The translations under genes and the position numbers were made by a program. Below, piece by piece: positions 14,322 to 23,776 of a stretch of DNA of 50,422 nucleotides. Positions within the stretch are counted from its first letter, which is position 1, and every line of letters begins with the position of its first letter. Below the pieces are notes generated by a model, which saw only the letters and a list, made by a program, of their open reading frames with translations, ran no database searches and was not told the origin of the DNA. Origin of the DNA: Porphyromonadaceae bacterium UBA3318 (GTDB taxonomy: Bacteria > Bacteroidota > Bacteroidia > Bacteroidales > Muribaculaceae); assembly GCA_002361235.1 (NCBI GenBank), contig DESI01000048.1:1-50422 (forward strand). The letters are read 5' to 3'.

Positions 14322-17177
14322 TTATTTCTGAATGTATTTCTTACCGTCGCGTATTACGATGCCTACATAATTCTCGTCGACTTCGACACCCATCAGGTTG
14401 TAGGTGCGTCCGTCGCCGGTTTGTGAGACTGTCGCGTCGTAGCTCGGGATACCGCTCTGCTGAGCCCAGTCGTTGAAGTACTTCTCCAGCACCTTCATCG
14501 TCGACTTCTCGTTCTTGGCCAGGTAATTGCCGAGGGCGCTCTTGTCGGGCTGACAGGTGAGTGAATTGCTCTCGTACATGGCGCCGGCACACCAGTAGGT
14601 GGCGTTCATTCCGTATTCGCGGAACAGCTGCAGCGCACCGTCAAGGATATCCATGTAGCGCGGGTCGCCGCTGGAATGGCCGTTGTAGGGAACGCCGAAC
14701 TCGCCGATCAGGCCTTTCACGTTGTTGGTGCGGCACCATTCCAGGAACGGCAGGAAGCGCTTGCGGTAGTCCACTTCGGTGTATCCGTTCTTGTATGTGC
14801 CGGAATTATCCTTATCGAAGTAACCGTGAGCCTGGAACACAATCTTGTTCTGCGGGTCCTTCAGGCCGGCGAGCAGCCAGGGGCTGTTCTCCTTGTAGCT
14901 CCATTCCACCTCGGTGCTGTAGCCGGGATAGTTCTTGTCGGCGTGGTCACCGTAAATCCATTCGTAGGCGGAAGCCCAGTTGGTGCCCTCCACAATAATC
15001 TGCGCCTTGGTGTCGACCTTGCGTATTTCGTCTATGGCAGCCTGATAAGCCTCGACCAGTGTCTGCGCGTTTACTTTCGGCTCGTTCTGGAGGTCGTATC
15101 CCCAGATGTTTTTGTAATCCTTGAACTCGTTGGCGATAGCACCCCACATCTTGGCGAAACGGTCGATGGTGTACTCGCCCTCGCCGATCTTGTACTGCGT
15201 GCCGTCGATGGTGCGCTCAGCAAAATCGTGCGCGTCGAGGAACACCCACATTCCGAGGCGTTCGGCTTCTGCCACCACCTCCTTCATGGCGGCTACGTCG
15301 CTCTTGGCGTTGGCGTAGTCGGGCGCGGGATTCTTCAGGTCCTCGATGAAACGGGCGGCACGGAAGGGGAGACGTATCAGACGCGCTCCCTTGGCCTTGA
15401 AGTAGCGGAGGTCCTGTATACGGGGATACATATAGTCGAAGCCGAAGGTGCCGGGCACGCTGCCGCCGGAAGCCGACGAGAGGTTGACGCCTAACATCGG
15501 GGTGTTCATGTCGGGCAGTTCGCCGGGAGTGTCATCCTGTATGTCCTCGTCACCGGGAACCGGGGGATCGACAGGGCCTTGACCGGCATCACCCCAGAAG
15601 TAAACGTTGTCGACATACAGGGTCTTGCCGGAGCCTCCCTTGCGCAGACGAAGCACGGCCATCTGCGTCGCGAAGTCGAAGTCATGGAAGTTGTCGAGAG
15701 GAATGTCGAACGAGTTCCATTGACCCGGTACGAGCGCACGGTAGTTGAAGTCCTCGCCCTCGATCTCGTAGGCCGAGCCGTCGGCGGCGTTCCAGTTCTG
15801 GAAGCCCACGTTGACGGAAGCCACGGCGTCGGAAGCGGGTGTGTACATGTCGAAGTGAACGTATCCCTTGTCGGAAACGTCACGCTGTCCCAGGTTGACA
15901 GGCACCCAGTTGAAATTGGTGATGCGGCATACCTGCTGATTTTCGGCCTGATCGAGTATCTCCACAGTGCCTTCGCCGTAGTTGGCAATCTCGAACTTGC
16001 CGAACAGATTAGGATATGCGTCGGAGAAGAACGCCTTGACATCGGCCGCATCCTGAGTGGGTACGGGGGCGACGGGGATATTGTCGGGGTCGGGATCGGG
16101 ATCGGGATCCGGATCCACCACAGGCGAGCCGTTATAGAAGTATACGTTGTCGAGGTACACAAGGCCGGTCTTGCCGGCGGGATCCTTGAAGGTGATGTTG
16201 TTTACCGCCGACAGCCCCACATTCTTGAAATCCTGCATCTTGAGGTCGACGCTGACCCACTTGCCGGGGGTAAGATTCTGCTTGCCCGAATAGGCCTCTT
16301 TCTTTGAAGCCACGTTGTACATTCCCGGCTGTATCGCGGTGGTCACGTTGTTTTCCGGAACATATACATCGAAATGCACGCGCTCCAGACCGGAGAGGTC
16401 GACGGTGCTGACGCCGGCTTCCTGACCCAGCGCGAAATGAATCCAGCGGAAATCCTTGATTTCCAGGACATGCTCGCCGGGAGCTATTTCACGCGAGGTG
16501 ATCTGGCAGCCGTTGTTGTTGTATCCGTTGAACTCGAACGAGCTGGTGTATGCGTCGCTGTAGCATGACCGCACGTTGACCGCGTCGATCTTGGGCGTCG
16601 GCGCCGCTACAGTAGGCAATGTGTTCTCAGGCTCCCTGGTGGTGTAGAAATACACGTTGTCCATATAGAACGTGTTGCCCGGAGTTTTGGTCATCGTCAT
16701 GCGGAACACCTGCGCGTTGGAGAAGTCATAACCGTTGAAGGCCGACAGGGGGATGTCGATTGAGGTCCATTGGCCGGCCGGAGTGTCTGTGTTGTAGGCG
16801 TCGGCGTATTTTTCGCCGCCGTTGAACAGGGCGAATCCGAAGCGTACCTGACTCACGCCTCCGGTTTCGGGTGCATATACGTCGGCGTGCATGTATTCCA
16901 TGTCGTTGAGCTTGCGTCCGCCCACGCTCACGGCCACATAGTCGCCGGTGAATTTCAGGATATGGTCATCGCCGTTGATAGTGATGGTCTCCATGGTCGC
17001 GCCATGCTGGCGGTCCCATTTGGTGAAAGGAGAGTAGGCATCGGAAAACGACGACTTCACCTTGTCGGGACTGTGTGCCGGCGTGGGTGCCGGCGTAGTC
17101 GGTGCCTGGGCGAACGCCGGAATCGTTCCGGCCGCTATCGCCAATGCGAGTGACAGTGATTTGAGTTTCATAATCAT
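14322..17177 (-). CDS. Multimodular GH5 endo-glycanase with three N-terminal binding-type modules
   Basis: A 951-residue secreted enzyme with a signal peptide to about residue 23. Three homologous beta-sandwich modules follow at about 39-178, 199-348 and 378-528. Each opens with an SDAY motif and closes with a (Y)DNVYFY/W strand; the second and third are separated by an Asp-Pro repeat linker (about 355-365). GH5 occupies about 560-885, with acid/base Glu699 in QNEP and nucleophile Glu826 in GEFGVP. The C-terminus is the YNLMGVEV..VGIVIRDG tag shared with two other locus proteins. GH5 with tandem binding modules is the layout described for gut endo-xanthanases, though here the modules are N-terminal. 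No lipobox was seen; the tag may direct surface display. ATGs at 17177 and 17171 are both possible. Confidence 0.88.
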   Translation of the reverse strand: MIMKLKSLSLALAIAAGTIPAFAQAPTTPAPTPAHSPDKVKSSFSDAYSPFTKWDRQHGATMETITINGDDHILKFTGDYVAVSVGGRKLNDMEYMHADVYAPETGGVSQVRFGFALFNGGEKYADAYNTDTPAGQWTSIDIPLSAFNGYDFSNAQVFRMTMTKTPGNTFYMDNVYFYTTREPENTLPTVAAPTPKIDAVNVRSCYSDAYTSSFEFNGYNNNGCQITSREIAPGEHVLEIKDFRWIHFALGQEAGVSTVDLSGLERVHFDVYVPENNVTTAIQPGMYNVASKKEAYSGKQNLTPGKWVSVDLKMQDFKNVGLSAVNNITFKDPAGKTGLVYLDNVYFYNGSPVVDPDPDPDPDPDNIPVAPVPTQDAADVKAFFSDAYPNLFGKFEIANYGEGTVEILDQAENQQVCRITNFNWVPVNLGQRDVSDKGYVHFDMYTPASDAVASVNVGFQNWNAADGSAYEIEGEDFNYRALVPGQWNSFDIPLDNFHDFDFATQMAVLRLRKGGSGKTLYVDNVYFWGDAGQGPVDPPVPGDEDIQDDTPGELPDMNTPMLGVNLSSASGGSVPGTFGFDYMYPRIQDLRYFKAKGARLIRLPFRAARFIEDLKNPAPDYANAKSDVAAMKEVVAEAERLGMWVFLDAHDFAERTIDGTQYKIGEGEYTIDRFAKMWGAIANEFKDYKNIWGYDLQNEPKVNAQTLVEAYQAAIDEIRKVDTKAQIIVEGTNWASAYEWIYGDHADKNYPGYSTEVEWSYKENSPWLLAGLKDPQNKIVFQAHGYFDKDNSGTYKNGYTEVDYRKRFLPFLEWCRTNNVKGLIGEFGVPYNGHSSGDPRYMDILDGALQLFREYGMNATYWCAGAMYESNSLTCQPDKSALGNYLAKNEKSTMKVLEKYFNDWAQQSGIPSYDATVSQTGDGRTYNLMGVEVDENYVGIVIRDGKKYIQK

Positions 17178-17230
17178 TATTTAAGGGTTAAATCAAAAGT
17201 ATCGGAAACAGTTGCGTTGGTTTTGATGCC

Positions 17231-17295
17231 GCAAGTTAGCCTATAATCGCGGCATGGAATATAATTATCCTGTAATTGTGTGCAAGAATCCGTTC
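17231..17295 (-). promoter_or_regulatory. PUL 1 promoter with paired 16-bp regulator sites (GH5 gene)
   Basis: Minus-strand order: distal unit GAACGGATTCTTGCAC (17280-17295), 5-nt spacer, proximal unit TACAGGATAATTATAT (17259-17274), 20 nt, then TAACTTGC (17231-17238), a weaker -7 box. The units are spaced 21 bp. The site lies in the 145-bp gap before the GH5 gene, which otherwise shows no gene. Confidence 0.55.
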
Positions 17296-17322
17296 ATCAC
17301 CGGAGCATTCCATATTTTTGTA

Positions 17323-18300
17323 TCACTGCATGTCGTATCGCTTGATGCTGATGACTCCCCCCGACGTGGCGCGCAACGAATTGATGTATATGAATGCGCG
17401 GTAACGTCCGTCGGCCGTCTCGATCCACATTCCGCCTTTCTCTTTCATGTTGACGCAGTAGTCGGGCATGTCCCCCAGCTGTATCGTCTCGAAATCCACG
17501 TCGTCGATATATGTCCCGTAGTCGGGCTCGTCGGTAAGATGTCCGTCTATTATGCCCCATTCCTTGCGTATGTGCAGGTCGCGGTTCATCGATTCGGGCA
17601 CCTCGAGATTGTCCAGCCATTCGCGGTCGGCTGCAGGGGCGGCGAAGGTGTGTCCGAACTCCACGCCCTGGTTGGTTTTGTTGCGCCACAGATACACAAG
17701 GTCGATACGTTCGGGTATTTCCCGGGCTTCCTCGAGGGTATAGGCCGTCATGTCCTGAAGCGAGATGTAGCACCGGCTTTTGGAGAGGGTGATGTCGCGG
17801 GCCATGTACTGCCGGCTGATAGTGTACGGACCCATCTCCATCGACACGGTGCGGCCGTTGCGGGCCGTGGCCGTGAAGTGGAACTTCACCTCCTTGCCGC
17901 GGGCTTCTTCGGGAATGCGGTAATAATAACGCAGCGCGGCCGCACAGGTGTCGGTGTTGAACGTGACCGTAGTGACTGTGCCGTCGGTGACCGACGGCGT
18001 TCCTACAGGCACCGCCACATCGAAGCCGGAGGAGTTGGTGTGGTACGAATTGTGTTCCAGCCAGGTGCCGTCCGCTCCGGGTATGGACGCCTCGACGGTG
18101 CATTTGTCCAGTTGTCCCGACCCGTAAGGCATAGCCATGGCATAGACGAAATATATGTCGTTGCCCACGATGTTGGGCCCCTGCGTGCGTTTCAGGCACT
18201 TGTTGTTTATGGGTTTGATCTCATTGTCGTCCCGGTCCGTGCAGGCGGTGAACGCCATACTGAACAGGACAAGCGTTATCAGGGAATATATCTTTTTCAT
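17323..18300 (-). CDS. PUL surface lipoprotein, possibly DUF4466-like
   Basis: A 325-residue lipoprotein with the lipid-attachment Cys at residue 20 (MAFTAC). The chain is mostly beta-type with two Ig-like stretches (about 40-170) and a C-terminal region rich in Trp/Tyr. It resembles the DUF4466-type lipoproteins found after susD in Bacteroidales loci, but I cannot confirm the family by eye. Its ATG overlaps the stop codon of the upstream lipoprotein (18297-18300, ATGA), so the two are translationally coupled in the susCD transcript. The likely role is a surface glycan-binding protein for the PUL 1 substrate. Confidence 0.65.
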   Translation of the reverse strand: MKKIYSLITLVLFSMAFTACTDRDDNEIKPINNKCLKRTQGPNIVGNDIYFVYAMAMPYGSGQLDKCTVEASIPGADGTWLEHNSYHTNSSGFDVAVPVGTPSVTDGTVTTVTFNTDTCAAALRYYYRIPEEARGKEVKFHFTATARNGRTVSMEMGPYTISRQYMARDITLSKSRCYISLQDMTAYTLEEAREIPERIDLVYLWRNKTNQGVEFGHTFAAPAADREWLDNLEVPESMNRDLHIRKEWGIIDGHLTDEPDYGTYIDDVDFETIQLGDMPDYCVNMKEKGGMWIETADGRYRAFIYINSLRATSGGVISIKRYDMQ

Positions 18301-18722
18301 GACTGCGATGTGGGTTGCTGGACTGTTACGTAAACTGTATATGTCTTTCGGACGCGGCGGCTGCCCGACACTACGGTGTACTGCCGCGGGTTGTCGAGGT
18401 CGGAGAAGTCCGTCATGCCCTCGACCTTAGGTTCGAGAATGGCGTCGGTGACAAGCGAGAACCGGGGGTAAAGATGCCGCAGGTCGGTTCCGTAGGCCAC
18501 GGTGACGTGTATGGTGCAGGCGTCGTTGTCTATTATGGCGTCTCCCACGCGCACGGTGAGGTGGTCGGTGCCGGTCAGGTCGAAGTTGCTGACGTAACAC
18601 TCGTCGCGGTCGGTGATCAGCAGCCCGTCGTCGTCCACGGGATTGTCGTAGCATGATGCTGTCACCGTCAGAAAGGCGACGCATACTGTCAGTATATTGA
18701 ATATTGTCTTTATCCTTTTCAT
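18297..18722 (-). CDS. Small PUL lipoprotein with DUF5018-like beta domain
   Basis: A 141-residue lipoprotein with the probable acylated Cys at residue 24 (TASC). The remainder is one or two short Ig-like beta domains; the segment ending RQYTVVSGSRRVRKTYTVYV resembles the DUF5018-type fold with its YTV...KTYTV pattern. The ATG at 18722 is chosen for the signal peptide; a longer frame would start inside susD. It lies 20 bp after susD and overlaps the next gene by four bases. Proteins in this position usually help hold glycan at the cell surface. Confidence 0.65.
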   Translation of the reverse strand: MKRIKTIFNILTVCVAFLTVTASCYDNPVDDDGLLITDRDECYVSNFDLTGTDHLTVRVGDAIIDNDACTIHVTVAYGTDLRHLYPRFSLVTDAILEPKVEGMTDFSDLDNPRQYTVVSGSRRVRKTYTVYVTVQQPTSQS

Positions 18723-18742
18723 GATTATTGTTTTGGATTCGT

Positions 18743-20665
18743 TTATCTCCAGGGTTTGTTTTGTGTCAGGTTGGGATTTCTGTTGCGTTCCGATTCGGGA
18801 ATCTGGAAGATGTAGCACTGTTCGTAGTGGAGCGACGGAGAGTTAACCCAGAATTCGTTCTCCAGGGCGCCGAATATGTCGAACCATTTGTAGCCCTTGC
18901 TGCCGATTCCGCCGTAGACGTGTTCCAGACGACGCCAGCGGCGCAGGTCCCATATACGGTGACCTTCGGCAAGGAGCTCGACGATGCGTTCCTGTTCGAT
19001 GGCGTCGAAGAAATTGTCGCGGTTATTGCATTTGTCGGGGGCGAGAGCCGGAAGGTTGCCACGGTGACGCACACGGTTCACCAAGGCGATGCTTTCAGCC
19101 GTAGGCCCGTTGATTTCGTTGTCGGCCTCGGCATACATCAGGAATACGTCGGCCAGACGGATCACCGGCCAGTTGAAGTCGCCGTCGGTGCGTTCCTGTC
19201 CGGCATAGTTGCGCACGAACTTACGGAATACATAGCCTGTGGTGGACAGGACGTTGTAGGTGATGTGCTTGTGTTCGGTCACCTTGCCGTCGTCATCCAC
19301 GCTGAACGACGACAGGGCGCCCTCCCAGTTCTTGTATTCGTATTGCGTGAGTCCGGTTTCCTTGAGCGACATCATGCCCATGCACTGCTCGTAGTTCCAC
19401 ATTATGGATGCCTTCATGCGGTAGTCGCGGTTGGCGTACGACTGCGGATTGAGGGTGGAGTTAGGGGTGTTCACGGATTTTATGCCGGGCGACATCTGCA
19501 CCATCGGCGTGCAGAAATCGCCGGTGACGGTGCTCTGGTAACGGTCGGCTATGCAAGCGCGGGGATTGACCCACGACTGCGAGTACTGCACGGTACGGCC
19601 CGCGAAGTCGCGCATCAGCTGGTCGCCCTGGTCGGTGCTGGTGCCGCCGTGCTCGAATGTGAACACGAATTCAGGGTCGCCGTTGGCTGTGGGCAGGAAC
19701 AGGTAGAAGTAGTTGGGCAGCTTTTCGGCGCCGCCGAAATTTTTGACGCGTCCCGACAGGTCGACGCCGTCGATGACGGTGCCGTCGGGCCACATCTCGG
19801 CCGGAGCGTCGCATTCACCGGGTTCACCGCCGCGGAACAGGTCGAGTCCGAAATCGTTGATGACCGAGCCGAAATCGGCACGCGCCGCCTTATATGCGCG
19901 TTGCGCCTCGCTTTCGGAGGGGGTGAACGTGTCCAGTTCCGGCCAGCCGTAATGGTTCCACGAGGCCCAGAACAGGTTGATCTTGCCGCGCAGGGCTATG
20001 GCCGCCGGCTTGCTGTAACGTCCCCGGATTTTGGCTTTGTCGGGCAATGCGGGAATGATCTCGTCGAAGTCTGCCATCAGGGAGGCGTATATCTGCGAGA
20101 TGGGAGTGCGCGATATGGATGCCACCTCGTCGTTGCTCTTTACGTTCCAGTCTATGTAGGGCACGTCGCCCCACCATGAGATGAGCCGGAAGTAGACCAG
20201 TGCGCGCATCAGCTTGCATTCCGCTATGATGGTGTGCAGGTTCTGACGTTCCTCGTCGCTTTTGGCATTCGGAATCATGGCCTCCACGTTCTCGATTACG
20301 TAGTTGGCGCGGTTCACGGCACCGTAGCAGTATTTGTACATGTTCTCGAAATATCCGCCGAATCCCCAGGGAAGGTAATCCCAGCGGCCCATGTATGCTC
20401 GCCCGTTGTTGCCGTTGTTGGCCAGAAAGGAGTTGCCGCGCATCTTCACGTATTCGCCCAGTCCGTCCAGATAATAGTCCCGGCAGAACAGATATCGTGT
20501 GTCGGACAATACTCCGGCCAGCGCCGAGGTGGCGTCACTTTCGTTTTTCCAGAAATTTTCCTTTGACAGTGAATCGGTCGGTTCCAGATCCAGAAGGTGG
20601 TCGCGGCACGACTGCAGCGACACAGCCGATAGCAGTAGCAAGGGGATGATATGTCTGTATTTCAT
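18743..20665 (-). CDS. susD: SusD-family outer-membrane glycan-binding lipoprotein
   Basis: A 640-residue SusD/RagB lipoprotein with the acylated Cys at residue 20 (LQSC). The family start DHLLDLEPTDSLSKENFWKN and the TPR-rich alpha-helical body are present. The C-terminal signature EQERIVELLAEGHRIWDLRRW (about 560-580) is typical, as are the final PIPESERNRNPNL-like residues (here QIPESERN). It caps the SusC transporter and captures oligosaccharide. The ATG at 20665 gives a proper lipoprotein signal; the frame extends further upstream into susC without support. It starts 10 bp after the susC stop. Confidence 0.95.
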   Translation of the reverse strand: MKYRHIIPLLLLSAVSLQSCRDHLLDLEPTDSLSKENFWKNESDATSALAGVLSDTRYLFCRDYYLDGLGEYVKMRGNSFLANNGNNGRAYMGRWDYLPWGFGGYFENMYKYCYGAVNRANYVIENVEAMIPNAKSDEERQNLHTIIAECKLMRALVYFRLISWWGDVPYIDWNVKSNDEVASISRTPISQIYASLMADFDEIIPALPDKAKIRGRYSKPAAIALRGKINLFWASWNHYGWPELDTFTPSESEAQRAYKAARADFGSVINDFGLDLFRGGEPGECDAPAEMWPDGTVIDGVDLSGRVKNFGGAEKLPNYFYLFLPTANGDPEFVFTFEHGGTSTDQGDQLMRDFAGRTVQYSQSWVNPRACIADRYQSTVTGDFCTPMVQMSPGIKSVNTPNSTLNPQSYANRDYRMKASIMWNYEQCMGMMSLKETGLTQYEYKNWEGALSSFSVDDDGKVTEHKHITYNVLSTTGYVFRKFVRNYAGQERTDGDFNWPVIRLADVFLMYAEADNEINGPTAESIALVNRVRHRGNLPALAPDKCNNRDNFFDAIEQERIVELLAEGHRIWDLRRWRRLEHVYGGIGSKGYKWFDIFGALENEFWVNSPSLHYEQCYIFQIPESERNRNPNLTQNKPWR

Positions 20666-20675
20666 GTTTATGTCG

Positions 20676-23600
20676 TTAGAATGATATGTTGATGCCCAGT
20701 GTATAGGTTCGGGTGGTGGGATACAGGTCGCCGGAGTTGGCGGGTTTCTCAGGGTCAAGACCTTCGTATGAGGTGAGGGTCAGGAGGTTGTCGGCGCTGA
20801 AGTACACGCGCAGGTTCTGTACCCAGAATTTAGTGGTGATTTTGCGCGGCAGGGTGTATCCGAGCTGAATGTTCTTGAGCCGGAAGTAATCCATACGTCG
20901 CAGGTGGAATTCATTCTCGGTCGGGTTCGTGGCGTTGCCTCCGAGCCGTTCCCATTCGCCGTCCCGGTTCTCCCACGACCAGGGTTTTGTCAGATGGTTG
21001 TCGGTCGGGGTGTACGACTGCGTGGGGAGGATGCAGGTGTTGTATTTGTTGATCCAGAAGTCGCGGCGACCGGCCGAGCCCTGCCACAGCATCGCGAAGT
21101 CGAATCCGCGCCAGTCGGCCTTGAAGTTTAGGGCGAAGTTGGTGGTAGGCGCGTCGCGGAGGCTGTTTACATCGGCCACCTTGTCGTTGCCGTCTATCAC
21201 TCCGTCGCCGTTGGTGTCCAGGCGGATTATGTCGCCCGGCTTGGCTCCCTGATCGGCGTAGTCGTATGTGTCCTGGAAAGTCTGTGCCAGTCCCGGAAGC
21301 GTGGGCATATAGTAGGTGAAATGATAGGGCATGTTCAGGTAGACGTATCCCTTGTCGAGGAATTCGCCCCATTTCTCGAGGTTCATGCGGTTGTACGATA
21401 CGTTGGCGTTGACCGAGTAATTGAAATCGGCGGCGTGGTCGCGCCATGTCAGGTTGACTTCGACGCCACGGTTGCGCAGGTTGCCTAGATTGGCTTTGGG
21501 AGCCTCGTATGCGCCTGTCAGATGGATTGACATCTGCGAGTTCTGCAGCATTCCGGTCGTGAGCCGGTCGTAATAGTCCAGTTCGGCCAGCAGACGGGAA
21601 TTGAGCATGGCCAGGTCGAGTCCGAGGTTGAACACACGTGTCTTCTCCCATGTCAGGGCGGTGTTGAGCATTTTCTGGTATACGAAACCGGAAGCGATGG
21701 CACCGTCGAACATATAGTTGTTCTGTGCCATTATCTCTCGTTGCTGGTATGCCCCGACACCGCTGTTGTTGCCCAACAGGCCGTACGAAGCTCGGAATTT
21801 GGCGTTGTCCAGCCATGACTCGACATGGGGCTTGAGCCAGGGTTCCTCGCTGAGACGCCAGCCGATGGAACCGGAGGGGAAGAATCCATATCTGTGACCC
21901 TTCAGGAACTTGGAGCTGCCGTCCACACGGAAGTTGAATTCGGCCAGATAGCGGTCAAGCGCGTTGTAGCTGACACGGCCTATGAAGGAACGTAATCCTT
22001 CGCGCGACGAGGTGCCGGATGTGGTCTGGGTCGTGGTCAGCGCCGAATTGATTTCGGACAGCGAAGGGTGTATGCGGTTGCCGCGTCCCGTGGTGTTGGA
22101 ACGGCTGTACCAGTATTCCTCGCTGTAGATGGCCATGATGCGGAGATCGTGCGCGTCGCCGAACACATGATTGTAGTTCAGACGGAAGTTCAGCAAGGTC
22201 TTGTAGCCGTTGTTGTTACGGTCCGTCACGCCGGCGCTGGGCTGGATGTACCAGAGTTCCTTGTAGCTGTCGGTCTGGAAGTCGTAGCTCTGCACCGGCA
22301 TGGGGGCGTCCTTGTAGTATTGGTTGTAGTAGCGCAGCGAGTAGTCGAGCCTGGCGGTGAATCCCTTGAAGGCGTTCCACTCAAGGAAAGCGGTTCCGTT
22401 CAGTTCCTGCCGGTTCTCCTTCTTGACCGCGTTGTTGTAGACGCAGAGGGGATTGAACGCCTCGGGGAGCTCGCCGTAGGCCATCGGGCCTCCGTAGTGT
22501 CCCGTCTCGGGGTCGTAGGGATATATGCCGGCCACGGCGTTGCCTATGCGGTTGTCCTCGCCGTTGAAGCCGTTGCTCTGGCAGTAGGAGTATTTGCTCC
22601 AGCTGCCGTCCATGCGCATTCCGGCCTTGAGCTGACGCAGTATCATATAGTCGAAATTCATGCGCACGTTGAATCGGTCGTAGTCGTTGTTGATCTGCAG
22701 GCCTTTCTGGTCCATGTAGCCCACGGATGCAAAGAAGTTGGCCTTGTCGTTGCCGCCCGTTGCCGACACGTTGTATGTCTGCAGCGCGCCGGTGCGCATG
22801 ATATGGTCGAACCAGTCGGTGTTGGGATAGCGCACCGGGTCGATCATGCCCAAGGCGAGCCATTGGTCGATGGTGCCCTCCTTATAGTTCTGTTGCACAC
22901 CGTTGGTGCCGGGGTTCGTGGCGGCCGAGAGCTGGTGCAGGTGCAGTGCCGTGGCGTAATCGCTGAGCAGGTCGTATGCCCGTGTGGCCTCCTGCCATCC
23001 GTATGAGGCCGAAAAGTTGATCTGTGTGGGACGGTTCTTGCTGCCGTTCTTGGTCTTGATCAGGATGACGCCGTTGGCCGCGCGCGATCCGTAGACTGAC
23101 GACGCCGTGGCGTCTTTCAGCACCGAGATGCTTTCGATGTCGTTCATGTTGATTCGGTTGATGTCGACGTCGGGCATGTCGTCCACCACGACCAGGGGAG
23201 CCGAATTGTTGATCGTACCCAGGCCGCGAATCAGAAGGGTCGCGCTGTTGTTGCCGGCCATGCCGGTGCTCTGGTTTACCGAAAGTCCCGGTATCAGGCC
23301 CGAAAGGGCGGCCGACACGTTGGGCACCGAGCGTGAGGTCATGTCTTTGCCGACGGACACGGAGGCCACGGATCCGGTCAGATTGACCTTCTTCTGCGTG
23401 CCGTAGCCTACGACCACTACCTGTTCGAGGGACGTCTGCGAGGACTCAAGGGCCACGGTGAGTGTCTCGTGTCCGTCGACTTTTACGCTCTTTGTGCTGT
23501 AGCCCACATACGAGAACTGCAGCGTGGCCTTGTCATCGGCTACAATCGAAAAGTGTCCGTCAAGATCGGTCACGACACCGCGTTTGCTGCCTTTGTCTAT

Positions 23601-23732
23601 GACCGAGACTCCGATCAGCGGCTCGCCGTCCGAGGCGTCGGTCACCGTTCCGCTGACGTTGATGTCGCGGGCCGCGACCGGCAGGCCCGTGACCGCCGCC
23701 ATAAGCAGGACAATGAGATTTTTTGATTTCAT
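20676..23732 (-). CDS. susC: SusC-family TonB-dependent glycan transporter
   Basis: A 1018-residue outer-membrane transporter with a signal peptide (about 1-21). A CarboxypepD_reg-like domain (about 25-100, GTVTDASDGEPLIGVSV) precedes the TonB-box/plug region (VVVGYGTQKKVNLTGSV) and a 22-stranded barrel ending in Phe (GINISF). It imports oligosaccharides produced at the surface. The start at 23732 is set by the signal peptide. It lies only 44 bp after the HTCS stop on the same strand. No promoter or paired-repeat site was found in that gap, so it is probably read from the HTCS promoter or from one hidden in the HTCS coding end. Confidence 0.95.
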   Translation of the reverse strand: MKSKNLIVLLMAAVTGLPVAARDINVSGTVTDASDGEPLIGVSVIDKGSKRGVVTDLDGHFSIVADDKATLQFSYVGYSTKSVKVDGHETLTVALESSQTSLEQVVVVGYGTQKKVNLTGSVASVSVGKDMTSRSVPNVSAALSGLIPGLSVNQSTGMAGNNSATLLIRGLGTINNSAPLVVVDDMPDVDINRINMNDIESISVLKDATASSVYGSRAANGVILIKTKNGSKNRPTQINFSASYGWQEATRAYDLLSDYATALHLHQLSAATNPGTNGVQQNYKEGTIDQWLALGMIDPVRYPNTDWFDHIMRTGALQTYNVSATGGNDKANFFASVGYMDQKGLQINNDYDRFNVRMNFDYMILRQLKAGMRMDGSWSKYSYCQSNGFNGEDNRIGNAVAGIYPYDPETGHYGGPMAYGELPEAFNPLCVYNNAVKKENRQELNGTAFLEWNAFKGFTARLDYSLRYYNQYYKDAPMPVQSYDFQTDSYKELWYIQPSAGVTDRNNNGYKTLLNFRLNYNHVFGDAHDLRIMAIYSEEYWYSRSNTTGRGNRIHPSLSEINSALTTTQTTSGTSSREGLRSFIGRVSYNALDRYLAEFNFRVDGSSKFLKGHRYGFFPSGSIGWRLSEEPWLKPHVESWLDNAKFRASYGLLGNNSGVGAYQQREIMAQNNYMFDGAIASGFVYQKMLNTALTWEKTRVFNLGLDLAMLNSRLLAELDYYDRLTTGMLQNSQMSIHLTGAYEAPKANLGNLRNRGVEVNLTWRDHAADFNYSVNANVSYNRMNLEKWGEFLDKGYVYLNMPYHFTYYMPTLPGLAQTFQDTYDYADQGAKPGDIIRLDTNGDGVIDGNDKVADVNSLRDAPTTNFALNFKADWRGFDFAMLWQGSAGRRDFWINKYNTCILPTQSYTPTDNHLTKPWSWENRDGEWERLGGNATNPTENEFHLRRMDYFRLKNIQLGYTLPRKITTKFWVQNLRVYFSADNLLTLTSYEGLDPEKPANSGDLYPTTRTYTLGINISF

Positions 23733-23776
23733 AAGTATGGTTAGTTTAGTTTGAGTTATCAGGTGGATTGCCGACT

